A DNA stretch of 27,225 nucleotides from a virus. Within the stretch, counting starts at the first letter, position 1, and the number at the start of each line of letters is the position of its first letter. The stretch lies in IMG/VR virus record IMGVR_UViG_3300003410_000019, positions 6,509 through 33,733 of that record. One strand, written 5' to 3'. Under the pieces are notes generated by a model that ran no database searches, was not told the DNA's origin, and was given only the letters and a program-made list of their open reading frames with translations. Of this stretch, positions 15,501-24,113 are shown piece by piece. The position numbers were made by a program, and so were the translations under genes.

Positions 15501-18500
15501 AATGTTGATATTGTTTTTGGCTTTAAATTTATAGTTGAATTAGTATTTGGGAATAAAACAGATTTATCAATTTTAAATCCTATTGAAATACTTTTATCAT
15601 CATTTTCTTCATATATAAAAGAATCTACATAAGTAGATGTAACGTCAGTAGAATTTTCTTCAAGTATAAAGTTTTCAATTAAAAACGTTTTTATATCTGA
15701 AGGTCTTTCAAAATTATAACTTGCCGACGGAACCAATTTAAACAATAAAAGATTATTTGCTGCATCACCTATTGATGATCCAGCATTGCCTGTAACATCT
15801 ATATTGTTAGCACTTGAGTATGTGTAATTTACTGACCCAGGAACAGCAAAAGAAAAAGTAAGAGTAATTTCTTTGCTTACAATATTATCTATATTAAGAA
15901 TTATTTCTTGATTCCCTAAAAACTCTTCAACATAAACATCCGCAGTAATTTTTAAATATCCTATGTTTCCTGAAGTTAATATTTCACTACTTAAATTAGA
16001 ATATTTGACAATATTATTTTCACCTGAAATAGAAATAAAATCATTTGGTATTATGTCTCTTATTTCATTCCAAGTAACTCCTGAAGGCGGACCAATTTCC
16101 CAAGAAAGTGTTTTTGTTCCGTTTGAGCTTTCTTTTTCATAACCTGTAATTACCTGCGTGTTTGATCTTCCTGCTTGAAATATTATACCATCTGTAAATA
16201 CATATGAAAGTGCTGAAATTTTAATTTCGCTTATATCATTTTGCTTTTGATTTATAGAAAAAGGTTCACCTAAACCTATGCCAGGGGCTTCATCTGTATT
16301 ATTACCTGGATCAATTTGTACATTTACAGTAGTGTCGGCTAGAGAAGCGGGCACATCAAAAGTTATCCCAACTTCTCCTTCATCAGGAATAATAAAGGGT
16401 ATTGATTCAATAACATCTCCATTTTCATCCAAAATTAATGCCGAGCCATCAGCACCAGGGTCACCTATAATTTCAACAATTAATTCACCGCCATCTAAGG
16501 GTATACTAGTTTTAGGAATAATTACCCCTTCTATTTTAGGGTTAGGAATTATTTCTTCAATAGCAGACAAAGATATTTCGTAATTAATATTTGCTTCGTT
16601 TATTCCATCAATAGTAATAAACTCTGTTAAAGTTATAGTGCCATCTGAATTTTTTATAGCGTCAAAGGTAGCCCTTCCGTTATTAGACTCTATATCATCA
16701 ATAAAAATATTATATCCGCTATCGGGTGTTATTTTTCTTATAACAGTTTGTATTTTTCTGTTTTTTGTATTTGTAACGGAATAAGCACCAGAAGCTGTAT
16801 TTATTGTTGCATTTTGAATGTTTGAAGTAAAATTACCACTTACTGTAAATTCTTTTTCTTTCGCTACTCCTTCATATGGTATTTCGAATATTTCATCAAT
16901 CCCATCTTCAGTGACTGCATCGCTATCATCTTTAAGTTTTCCATCTCCTGTTAATGTTTCAATATCATCAAATATTATTGTATCGTCTTCTTTGAAATTG
17001 CTATCATCATTAGATTTTTTAATTTCTTCTAACTTTTCAACAGGTACCTCAGCAACAATATTATCCCCATCTTTAGTCCAATCAATACCTTTTGTTTTAA
17101 AATCTTTCGGATCTAATTCATAACCGTCTTTAGGTTGTATTTCAATTTTAGCCAATTTGCTTGTGTCGTCAAAAGAAACAATAGTTTCTTTAATAGCAAT
17201 CCCCGTTTCATTAACTATAGGTTTATCGCAACTAAAGCCAGCTATAGTTTTTGGCTTTAATTTTATTTTAAATGTTTTTTGTGTTTTTGCTGTTACTGAT
17301 GATACGCTAGAAGGTTTTCCTATACCTTGTACTGAAAAGTTTTTTAAATCAATATTAGAAATATTTTTATCTTCTCCTTGTATATTACTAAAGTATTTGT
17401 TTTCTTTTTCTATAAAAGAAAGTGTTGAACTTGTGTTTTGATCTGTTACAACTTTTGCTTTCCAATCTTTAGTTCCTTCATAGCTTAAAGTTCTAAATCT
17501 TTTTACAACAGAAGCATCTTGATTAATAACATATTGAACTGAAGAAGTATATTGCGTGCCATAAAAATTATTTCTTAGAGCATTAACAGAGTCCTGTTCC
17601 CAAAGTTCACCATTATTATAAGTGTAAAATTTACTATTTAATGACACTCCCGCGTCGGGAACAAATGATTTTCTACTTGTCCATCCTTTAGAAGCTTCGT
17701 CAAAACAAATGGTGTCCAAACAAGGTATACTTACATTATAGCATCCATTATATTCATCGTAAGAACCTATAAATGTACTATATGTGTTTAACCTATTTTT
17801 AAAAAAGTCTGAAACGCCAACTATAGATATATCAGTTAACCCATCCATAGATAATCTTAAAACAGCTCCCCTTACTTTATCAACAAAATAAATTCTATAA
17901 CCATGTACCGCAAAAGATTCAGGATTTAATCCTATACCATACTCCCCATTAAAAGGTATTGCGGATCCAAGAACTAGATTAGATGCGGCTAAATTACCTG
18001 TACCGTCAGCATTGTAAAGCATATCTTTGTCAGCCAATACTTTTACAATCTTATCCTCACATAAAGCAACAAGGTCACTATCTCTAGTATATAGCTTTTG
18101 AATACTACCGTAAGAAGGCAACAAATTTTTTGTTATGTTTAGCGCTTGAATAAATTGATTTGACTCGTTAATTCCATTTTTAGAATTAATTATCCCAGAC
18201 CAAATTAATCCATTGCTTACCCTGTCTTCTTTATATTTTTCTTCTAGCGTAGTTGATGCTCTTACTCCTTTGTCAATTGTGGGCGCATTAAAATCATCTC
18301 TAATTCTATTTGATTCAACACCATTAAAATTAAATGCATTATACCATCTTAATATTTGCTCATCCCCATGCTGATCTATAGAATAAGCATCTTGTGTTTC
18401 ATAATATAAATCTAAATCAACAATATTTTCTTTAGGTTCAGTTTCAAATACAGCGGGGGATAAACTGCTAAAACCAGCATCATCACTTATTTTTTCTTTT

Positions 18501-21500
18501 ATAATTGAAAAACTAAATTCAGGCGTATCATTGCCATAAATACAAAGATTTTCTTTTAGTCTTTCTGTAAATTTAATATGAACTGTACTTTGTTTATCTC
18601 CACCTAGAATTTGCAGCCACCCATGATCAGTTCTTTCTGTTATTTTTAAATCTTCAACTTGGTATTCGTGATCATGAGTACTAAATTTTATTTTAGAGCC
18701 TACTTCAATAACGCCTAATAAAGTAGCATCTGTAAACCTACTAGATTGAGTAAAAGATATATCAAATTCGGTTTTAGTATTTTTATCTTTAAACCTCTTG
18801 CCTTTTCTTCCTCTTTTTTCACCTGTAGTTGTTCCACCACCACCGTTTTTTAAACCACCGTGAGAAACAAAATAAGGAAATACTTTTTTATCTATTTTAC
18901 CTGGCCTTGTTTTTCCGTTTTCATTATCATTTCCATTTATTTGAGACTCAGTATGAATGGATATATATTCCTTATCTTCTTCAGCTATTAATTTTTCAAT
19001 AATAGATTTTTCAAGAATATTGTTATTTTTTAATTTAACAAAAAATCGGCCAGCAAACTCAGAAGTGTTTATATTAGTATCTTTTTCAGAAACTTGCATT
19101 GTTATATTGCTATACAAAGCTCCGGCGTCTGTATATAAAGATTCTACATCTGAGTCAAAAGATCCATAAATAAATATTTGAGCAAAATTTTCAGCACCAT
19201 TACCTCCTGTAATAGTTTTTATATTTTTTATTTTATAACTATTACTTTCTTTATCATTACCCTCTGCTATAAATTTTATGTTTTGCCCTGTAGTTAATAA
19301 TTTTACTTGGGTATCATTTATTCCATCACTACCAGCTGTTCTTCCTATAATAATAGAAGTTCCGCCTTTAACAGGGGTTTGATTAGTTGCTTTTGTGTTT
19401 ATAGTATTAGATGTAACAGCTCCTAACGTTTTTAAAAACTCAACTTGTGATAAATTTGTAACTACCTTTTGCTTAGCTGTAATAAACTCAGGGGGTTCGT
19501 TTTTTATTTCTAGTACTTTAAATCTATTATTTTCAGAAACAACAGGGTCTGGACTATCGTGTTCTTTTTTAAGCAATAAATAATCTTCTTTATTTAGTTT
19601 ATTTACATCTGAGGAAGGTAAAGATAGCCATACAAAACTAGGATCGTCTTCTTCTTGATAAACTCTATCTATAGCTAAATTATAGTATTCATTACTAACT
19701 TCTTTTATAAAATACTTAAAATGAGTAGCCCAAGCGGGAGCGGCGCTGTTTATTTTTACTTTAGCAGCGTTATTTTTTATAGAAAATCTTTTATTTAAAT
19801 TTAAAATTCCAGATGGGTTAGAAAAAACAGGAGACTGCCTGTTAAATTCATCTATATATACAACACCTATTTGATAATTTCTGTCTGATTTTAAAGTTCT
19901 TTGCCCAGCTACCGATGCATTTATTGGATAATCTTCTCTAGCTACAGTAAAATCTACTTTATTAGTTACATTATAGTTTTGTAAATAATTGCCATAAATT
20001 ATTCTATTTGATGAAATTTCTTGAGCTTTTGCTTTTCTTGGAACATTATCCCATTGCCTTAATAATTGATTATTTTCAACTACAGAATGAATAATCTCTT
20101 TTTCTAATTCATATATACCGTTAAAATCAGATTTATTTTTTTTGTCAATAATATATAAATTATTATTACTACTATCTTTATATACAATCTGTATTTCTTC
20201 TACATCATCATCGCCCAAAGATATGTCAGTTAATTTTATGCTTCTAACATTATTTGTCATAGCTAAATTATAACCTTCCTGATGATTATACCTAAAATTA
20301 GTTCCAGGTAAAAAAGCAGTTTCTGAAAATGGAGATAAAGTGGAATATTCTCCATCATAATATTTCCATCTATAAGAAAAACGTGGAAATTTTAATTCAT
20401 ACAAAGATTTTCCTTGATCTTGTTTTAATTCAAAAACAAAATTTTCATCTTCAACCTCTCCTATAAGAGATAGTATTTTTAAATCAATCGTTTTTGTAGT
20501 AGTGCCTGTAATTTTAACAACCTCTAATTCTCCCTCAACTTTGGTTGATTGGCCCGATACGGGCTCAAAAGTAATAAAACTTCCTTCTTTCCATTGTATA
20601 TTATCAGCAGTCCATGTTATAGTAAATTTATTATTTTTATTTGTATCTAAACCATTAAAGTTTAAACTAAGCACTCTAATATATTTACCTAATTGATTAG
20701 GAGTAGCGTTTAAATCTAATTTAGGGGCTGATAGGGGAGCTTTTTTTGCAACAGCTATATCTTTTTCTTTAAAAGATTTTCCGTTAATCTGGGTTCTTAT
20801 ATTTGAGTTCCCATTTGTATATTTTTTAAACTTAGATATATCAATTTTTCTTGGCTGATTAAAGTCATCAGTCCAAAATAATATACCGTCTATAATATTT
20901 ATACCTGTTATGAATTTATTTTTATTAAAATTCAATATAGTATTGTATACATACTCAGCATTCAGGTCAATTATTTCAAGAGTATTACCTAAATATTCAA
21001 TATCGTAAAATACTAATTCATTGTTTTTTTGGTATTCTATAATAGTATTTTTTGGTATTTCAATATCTATATCAAATACAGTATTTTTTAAATAAACCGT
21101 ATTCTTTATAAGAGTCTGACTGCCAATTAATTGTGTATTTAAAGATCCCCCTATTATTAATTCTAATTCTAATTTATTGTAGTTTTTAATTACAAGTTCA
21201 GAATTTTCATTAGATTTAATTGTAACACCTCCTAATACGGAGTTACTTTTACTTTTTAAATCTACTAATATAGGAACTACTTTATTTTGTATTTGGTTAT
21301 ACTCATATATAGAGTCTGAATAATCACTAGTTACAAACCAATATATTTTTTCTTGTAAATCCCATTTTATAGCACCTATTGTTTTTGAATTTTCTAATGT
21401 ACTAGTTATTGCTGAAATTTTTTCATTACCTAATAGGTTTTCAATAGCTCCAACATCTGAGCCTTCTGAATTTGTTATATTAACATTAAGAGCATCGCGG

Positions 21501-21580
21501 TATTCACCATTAGGTATCAATCTTTCGTCAGAATCTTTATTCATTCGACCCAACGTAAAAGTATTTTTAATTTCTGCCAT
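12575..21580 (-). CDS. 3001-aa tail hub/stabilisation protein fused to a fibre-like array of beta domains
   Basis: The N-terminus (GRMNKDSDERLIPNGEYRDA, residues about 11-30, then SEGSDVGAIENLLGN) is the hallmark of tail hub or 'stabilisation' proteins of marine and crAss-like podoviruses. A second hallmark lies near residues 1260-1330 (YDEYNGCYNVSI, GWTSRKSFVPDAG, NNGELWEQ, RNNFYG). The first roughly 1400 residues would thus build the tail hub or nozzle. Beyond that the chain is a string of beta-sandwich-like units: four degenerate modules with a P-x-x-x-[YF] motif (about 1480-2100), then about four fibronectin-III-like units at roughly 2230-2760. The last units have the Bacteroidota style (SSITESGFIY, LAENTTYSFRSYAKNSGGYG). 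A final domain closes the chain. It probably serves both as tail core and as host-surface fibre. It is unusually long for the family. The start lies five bases after the previous stop. Confidence 0.87.
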   Translation of the reverse strand: MAEIKNTFTLGRMNKDSDERLIPNGEYRDALNVNITNSEGSDVGAIENLLGNEKISAITSTLENSKTIGAIKWDLQEKIYWFVTSDYSDSIYEYNQIQNKVVPILVDLKSKSNSVLGGVTIKSNENSELVIKNYNKLELELIIGGSLNTQLIGSQTLIKNTVYLKNTVFDIDIEIPKNTIIEYQKNNELVFYDIEYLGNTLEIIDLNAEYVYNTILNFNKNKFITGINIIDGILFWTDDFNQPRKIDISKFKKYTNGNSNIRTQINGKSFKEKDIAVAKKAPLSAPKLDLNATPNQLGKYIRVLSLNFNGLDTNKNNKFTITWTADNIQWKEGSFITFEPVSGQSTKVEGELEVVKITGTTTKTIDLKILSLIGEVEDENFVFELKQDQGKSLYELKFPRFSYRWKYYDGEYSTLSPFSETAFLPGTNFRYNHQEGYNLAMTNNVRSIKLTDISLGDDDVEEIQIVYKDSSNNNLYIIDKKNKSDFNGIYELEKEIIHSVVENNQLLRQWDNVPRKAKAQEISSNRIIYGNYLQNYNVTNKVDFTVAREDYPINASVAGQRTLKSDRNYQIGVVYIDEFNRQSPVFSNPSGILNLNKRFSIKNNAAKVKINSAAPAWATHFKYFIKEVSNEYYNLAIDRVYQEEDDPSFVWLSLPSSDVNKLNKEDYLLLKKEHDSPDPVVSENNRFKVLEIKNEPPEFITAKQKVVTNLSQVEFLKTLGAVTSNTINTKATNQTPVKGGTSIIIGRTAGSDGINDTQVKLLTTGQNIKFIAEGNDKESNSYKIKNIKTITGGNGAENFAQIFIYGSFDSDVESLYTDAGALYSNITMQVSEKDTNINTSEFAGRFFVKLKNNNILEKSIIEKLIAEEDKEYISIHTESQINGNDNENGKTRPGKIDKKVFPYFVSHGGLKNGGGGTTTGEKRGRKGKRFKDKNTKTEFDISFTQSSRFTDATLLGVIEVGSKIKFSTHDHEYQVEDLKITERTDHGWLQILGGDKQSTVHIKFTERLKENLCIYGNDTPEFSFSIIKEKISDDAGFSSLSPAVFETEPKENIVDLDLYYETQDAYSIDQHGDEQILRWYNAFNFNGVESNRIRDDFNAPTIDKGVRASTTLEEKYKEDRVSNGLIWSGIINSKNGINESNQFIQALNITKNLLPSYGSIQKLYTRDSDLVALCEDKIVKVLADKDMLYNADGTGNLAASNLVLGSAIPFNGEYGIGLNPESFAVHGYRIYFVDKVRGAVLRLSMDGLTDISIVGVSDFFKNRLNTYSTFIGSYDEYNGCYNVSIPCLDTICFDEASKGWTSRKSFVPDAGVSLNSKFYTYNNGELWEQDSVNALRNNFYGTQYTSSVQYVINQDASVVKRFRTLSYEGTKDWKAKVVTDQNTSSTLSFIEKENKYFSNIQGEDKNISNIDLKNFSVQGIGKPSSVSSVTAKTQKTFKIKLKPKTIAGFSCDKPIVNETGIAIKETIVSFDDTSKLAKIEIQPKDGYELDPKDFKTKGIDWTKDGDNIVAEVPVEKLEEIKKSNDDSNFKEDDTIIFDDIETLTGDGKLKDDSDAVTEDGIDEIFEIPYEGVAKEKEFTVSGNFTSNIQNATINTASGAYSVTNTKNRKIQTVIRKITPDSGYNIFIDDIESNNGRATFDAIKNSDGTITLTEFITIDGINEANINYEISLSAIEEIIPNPKIEGVIIPKTSIPLDGGELIVEIIGDPGADGSALILDENGDVIESIPFIIPDEGEVGITFDVPASLADTTVNVQIDPGNNTDEAPGIGLGEPFSINQKQNDISEIKISALSYVFTDGIIFQAGRSNTQVITGYEKESSNGTKTLSWEIGPPSGVTWNEIRDIIPNDFISISGENNIVKYSNLSSEILTSGNIGYLKITADVYVEEFLGNQEIILNIDNIVSKEITLTFSFAVPGSVNYTYSSANNIDVTGNAGSSIGDAANNLLLFKLVPSASYNFERPSDIKTFLIENFILEENSTDVTSTYVDSFIYEENDDKSISIGFKIDKSVLFPNTNSTINLKPKTISTFDAANKTISNTLINIYCSDSNNDPVDSVTYISTSGGNANLVNSFSDNVEVNIAKTITKTIAPVNGFTFENAGTITVTTTATNATLGVGGVTTTIDNNGAIVCSIPYTATAENAILDVKIQTPDPIRLITPIVISTGFNDKKDAASDNVVENKVVYTNGDPNDPQPGDKFFEDENGTILLDDLFYSIGNEIVEIKGGSVNVLINKSKIDRGTKPIIDSIEIVSNSYASFSVIANISYSGGADISEVGITYDTIYQLPNGLTGSINLPINTINKGKYSESYTNMNIPSLNVDTNGIKVKVIDAKPTDHTGPLYVTKDGGAVSSSNPLFEHSPVLYLKAYAKNTKQTDNIAYSDTIQVPIVYNKSISLSVSTSTASSVSYVKKNSLATNLQIGNWQEGYKANFGAVLSNPSKVNTDLISYGVLISDQNSNPAFNSDFTLPSNVKMFVFDNNIGTSVTGSLNIYNLKPDTTYYYKAFAWIKGKTASDIPYNSNNNATIYPFGVTLKNNWQGTGTTIYYGSANSLTTGAFGLPTVVTNDATDKTSNSVKLNGNITNINGSTLLGKGFVLSAQGVPDVINNDFIFSISGQTTGAFNKTVNNLLSNINYRYRAFGEGEKGFSYGNIKTFTLEDAVIPALNISAATSLTENSAILNGKIVSAGNSSITESGFIYFPGAGLSTANFDINYAGVQIADTTDFVGNFSKAISGLAENTTYSFRSYAKNSGGYGYSNEILTFTTNKSLVLPAITMQPLELTNATIEGLGKLKINAIISNTNSFSNIGLTIFKYSLSEIRSSEALFYDKGYKNKHFTKNGNTVSYELELTSNIAISFQYWIENNAGKQYSEISFWVPPLKFRKNQTSYYFLPRRSNFNTFYLDSDYVNNITITFGPYSNDRPTILENYTPKDVAVSGTGGVSIFSFDDSKKPSITTVNKVILTITKDQFTSAYLAPKNFKNIPDTLKIEIPIFIQGNNWKEGKMNLII

Positions 21581-21585
21581 TTAAA

Positions 21586-22473
21586 TTAATGTTTAATTTG
21601 CTTAGACTTACCTCTCATTAATTGCGTCATTTCAGCTAAATTCAAATTAGAAAGTCTTAATTTAGCTAATCTTATAGCTGCTCTTTTTTCTTTTTTATAT
21701 CTATTTATTTGATATTCAGGAATATTTTCTTTTACAGAAAGCAAAGAATGCATAATGCTTTTATACATAGCTTCTTCTGAAAACTTATGTATTATCATAT
21801 CATCATCTGTAGCTAAGCCATCTGATATGTATTTTATAATAATTAGTCTTTCAGAAAAATCACTACTAAAAGAAATTTTACCATTTTCTTCGTCAATAAA
21901 ATAAACACCATTTTTTGTAGCGTTTACAGGGTCTAAGCCATATCTTTTCCCATAATCAACATTATATTCATCTCCATCTTCTAAATAATTTATATCATTA
22001 TTTTTTTTACTACTATTGTCACCATTAGCGTGCCACTTTTTTTCTGTTTCTGATTTAACTGCAAATGTTAAATTTCCCGCTGCATCAGTTATATAGTTGT
22101 AATCGCTATCTTGCAACACAGGGCGAGGCGTGCTTGATAGTTTATTAGGCAATACTAGCAATTCTACACCATTAGTATTAACCCATGTAATTTTTACTAT
22201 ATTAACGCAGTCGTGAGGTAGCGCAACTGAAAGAGAAGGTGGTATTTCAATTTCTTGTGTTCGTACAGATCTTAATGTATCATAGTTAAGCTCTTGAATA
22301 GCACGTTGCGCATAAAATGCAACATCAGATCTTTTTGCTTTTTTAATAATACGCTCTTTGCCTGTATAACCAACTATAAAATTAGAAATAATATCACTTA
22401 AAGTAATAAATCTATAATTTCCTAAATTGTTACTATCGTAATATTCCTGAGGGGTGTTGTTTAAAAGAGCCAT
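21586..22473 (-). CDS. Tail tubular/connector protein (P22 gp4- or T7 gp11-like position)
   Basis: A 295-aa protein with motifs I know from short-tailed marine phages: AIQELNYDTLRSVRTQEIEI (residues about 58-77), PPSLSVALPHDCVNIVKITW, and a C-terminal helical part (HKFSEEAMYKSIMHSLLSVK, then RLSNLNLAEMTQLMRGKSK). The layout is helix, beta core, helix. In virions of this kind the protein forms a ring between portal and tail hub. An insert rich in Asn/Asp/Ser/Lys near residues 140-175 looks like a surface loop. It follows another ring-type gene by three bases and precedes the tail hub gene by five. The exact equivalent in P22 or T7 cannot be fixed without structure. Confidence 0.8.
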   Translation of the reverse strand: MALLNNTPQEYYDSNNLGNYRFITLSDIISNFIVGYTGKERIIKKAKRSDVAFYAQRAIQELNYDTLRSVRTQEIEIPPSLSVALPHDCVNIVKITWVNTNGVELLVLPNKLSSTPRPVLQDSDYNYITDAAGNLTFAVKSETEKKWHANGDNSSKKNNDINYLEDGDEYNVDYGKRYGLDPVNATKNGVYFIDEENGKISFSSDFSERLIIIKYISDGLATDDDMIIHKFSEEAMYKSIMHSLLSVKENIPEYQINRYKKEKRAAIRLAKLRLSNLNLAEMTQLMRGKSKQIKH

Positions 22474-22476
22474 TTA

Positions 22477-23151
22477 TTAAGATTTTTCTTGTGTTATTTT
22501 TTTATTGTCTATACTTTGTGCAACCTGAGTTATTTCTGGTTGTTTAATAGAAAGCCCTGCATATGAAAGTATTTTTATAACTAAATTAGGCTCATCAGAT
22601 TCATGCAACTCAAAATTAATTGAATTAGAAGAATCATATAAAGCTACGCTATTTATTTCGCTATAAGCCCATTGGACTGTATTTGGAATTTTTATATAAT
22701 TTATAGATATAGAACTTGCATAAGGATAAACATATATAGACGTACCTTTCTTAGTGTACACAGGATAAGTAGTAGTGGGAGTTGTAAGAGGCGAAGCATT
22801 AATAGCTTGTAATTCTTTTTCGCTAACATAACAAACTTCTACATTGCCTTCAACTATAGAGCCTACTCTATATAGGTTTTCGGGCGTTGTATGAAATAAA
22901 TTATCTGTTATTAAATTTTCTGTAACCTCAAATATGCTAATTTTTTCTTCAATGTTGTTAATAATATCCGCATATTCTGAATTATTATATCCAACCCTAT
23001 TGAATTGGTTTAAATCATAAAAATATTGCTCAAATATTTCTAATTGAGCTTGATTAGCCATAAGATTAAACTCTTGTGGTGTTATGTAACCTCTGTTTTC
23101 TTTATTAAGAATAGCTAGTACTCTTTGATATACTGTATCTACGCTAACCAT
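22477..23151 (-). CDS. Head-tail connector/ring protein
   Basis: A 224-aa protein beginning MVSVDTVYQRVLAILNKENR and continuing GYITPQEFNLMANQAQLEIF with YFYDLNQF. This signature is frequent in marine podovirus and crAss-like structural operons, directly before the tail tubular gene. The front 90 residues are helical. The middle is beta-rich (YPVYTKKGTSIYVYP) and the end again helical. A role in the collar or ring complex under the portal is inferred from the conserved order capsid, ring, tubular, hub. The leader is A-rich without a Shine-Dalgarno sequence, and a stem-loop lies in the 58-base gap in front of it. Confidence 0.78.
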   Translation of the reverse strand: MVSVDTVYQRVLAILNKENRGYITPQEFNLMANQAQLEIFEQYFYDLNQFNRVGYNNSEYADIINNIEEKISIFEVTENLITDNLFHTTPENLYRVGSIVEGNVEVCYVSEKELQAINASPLTTPTTTYPVYTKKGTSIYVYPYASSISINYIKIPNTVQWAYSEINSVALYDSSNSINFELHESDEPNLVIKILSYAGLSIKQPEITQVAQSIDNKKITQEKS

Positions 23152-23171
23152 ATTTTTTTATTGTTTATAAT

Positions 23172-23207
23172 GATAAGGGCCACCTAAGCGACCCTATCAC
23201 TATAGTG
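23172..23207 (-). other. Intergenic stem-loop and adjoining 10-base palindrome
   Basis: GATA-A-GGG (23172-23179) pairs with CCCTATC (23192-23198) with one bulged A, around a 12-base loop. It is joined to the perfect palindrome CACTATAGTG (23198-23207) at the end of the 276-aa gene. No U-run follows on the minus strand, so it is not a classical terminator. It may be an mRNA processing or stability element between two late genes. Confidence 0.5.
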
Positions 23208-23209
23208 GT

Positions 23210-24040
23210 TTATTTTAACTTTTTTTCTATTGATTTATAAACCTCAACACCTTCATCTGTTTTTAAATACGATGCAAAAGCACTGTATGGATTTTCTTCA
23301 AAAGGTACCGACATTAATTTTTTATTATTAGCCGCCCAGTGAAATGATTTTTGATCACCAGATAAATTAATAATACCGCCTTCAACAGCTTTAATAGCAA
23401 AGTTTCTTAACTGTACGTTGTCGTCGTCTACTAATAAAATAAATGCTTCAGGGTTTCTTTTTGCAAATAGCAATAAATCTCTTTTAATTTCTGAGGAAGT
23501 CATTTTTGACACTCCTGAGCCTTGCTCAACTCTTAAAACAGCTTCTGCGTGATCTATATCTAAATCTCTCGCTAAATTCAGTGCTGTTATTTCAAATTCA
23601 AGATCTTGTAAATCATCTTTAGCTTCTGCAACTGCATCAGCCTCATAGTAAGTTAAATTTCTTTGAGGATGATATAACGTTAATAATTTTTGTAAAGCTT
23701 GATCAGCTTTCGGCACAAACAATGAACCGTTTTTAAAAACAATATGCTTTAAAGTTGAAAACCCATTTTGTTCATCTTTAAATGGTGAGTTTTGATTAGA
23801 AGCATATCTTAATTCTCTACTCATACTTTTTTCTTCATCCCACCACATTAAAGGATTTCTACTGTGATGTCGTGAAGCAAGGGTAAAACTAATAGGTGCT
23901 TTATTGCCTTTTAAAATATAAGTTCTATCTTTAATTTCCCATTCGTTTTTCTTTTGAATAGGTTTTGTTGGTTGTGGTGTTTCAATCACCTGTGCTACAG
24001 GAGCCTCTACAGCTTCCACAGCTTCTTTTTTCTTAGCCAT
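23210..24040 (-). CDS. Conserved late-operon protein following the capsid gene, function unknown
   Basis: A 276-aa soluble protein. The first 30 residues are Lys/Glu/Ala/Pro-rich and probably disordered. Then comes a compact domain with RTYILKGNKAPISF, NPLMWWDEEKSMSRELRYAS and VFKNGSLFVPKADQALQKLL. The second half is helical (LNLARDLDIDHAEAVLRVE; SEIKRDLLLFAKRNPEAFI; VQLRNFAIKAVEGGI) and ends NPYSAFASYLKTDEGVEVYK. I know similar proteins from structural operons of marine phages of several types, always as conserved hypotheticals. The helical part could bind DNA, but there is no certain helix-turn-helix. Its site between capsid and connector genes suggests an assembly or packaged role. The leader lacks a Shine-Dalgarno. 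Confidence 0.78.
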   Translation of the reverse strand: MAKKKEAVEAVEAPVAQVIETPQPTKPIQKKNEWEIKDRTYILKGNKAPISFTLASRHHSRNPLMWWDEEKSMSRELRYASNQNSPFKDEQNGFSTLKHIVFKNGSLFVPKADQALQKLLTLYHPQRNLTYYEADAVAEAKDDLQDLEFEITALNLARDLDIDHAEAVLRVEQGSGVSKMTSSEIKRDLLLFAKRNPEAFILLVDDDNVQLRNFAIKAVEGGIINLSGDQKSFHWAANNKKLMSVPFEENPYSAFASYLKTDEGVEVYKSIEKKLK

Positions 24041-24061
24041 AATATAATATAATAAAATTGA

Positions 24062-24097
24062 TAAAAAGTAAAGATAGAGGCGCCTTAAAGACGCCCC
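24062..24097 (-). terminator. Hairpin behind the major capsid gene, probable partial terminator or processing site
   Basis: On the minus strand GGGGCGTC (24097-24090) pairs with GGCGCCTC (24084-24077) around the loop TTTAA, eight pairs including two G-U, and is followed by a T-rich stretch TATCTTTACTTTTT. It begins 16 bases after the capsid stop. The position matches the partial terminator that T7 keeps behind its capsid gene, which raises capsid over tail expression. The U-tract is interrupted, so leaky termination or 3'-end protection is likely. Confidence 0.6.
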
Positions 24098-24113
24098 ATC
24101 CTTACATTAATAA

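Noticed and set aside
12575-21580. Diversity-generating retroelement targeting the tail fibre
   Set aside because: No reverse transcriptase, accessory gene or template/variable repeat pair was found in the window.
23195-23219. T7-type promoter on the minus strand (TAAAATAAACCACTATAG, 12 of 17 positions like T7)
   Set aside because: The core is part of a palindrome, CACTATA also occurs inside coding regions elsewhere in this window (for example near 3390, 12230, 14030 and 14715), and no single-subunit RNA polymerase gene is visible.
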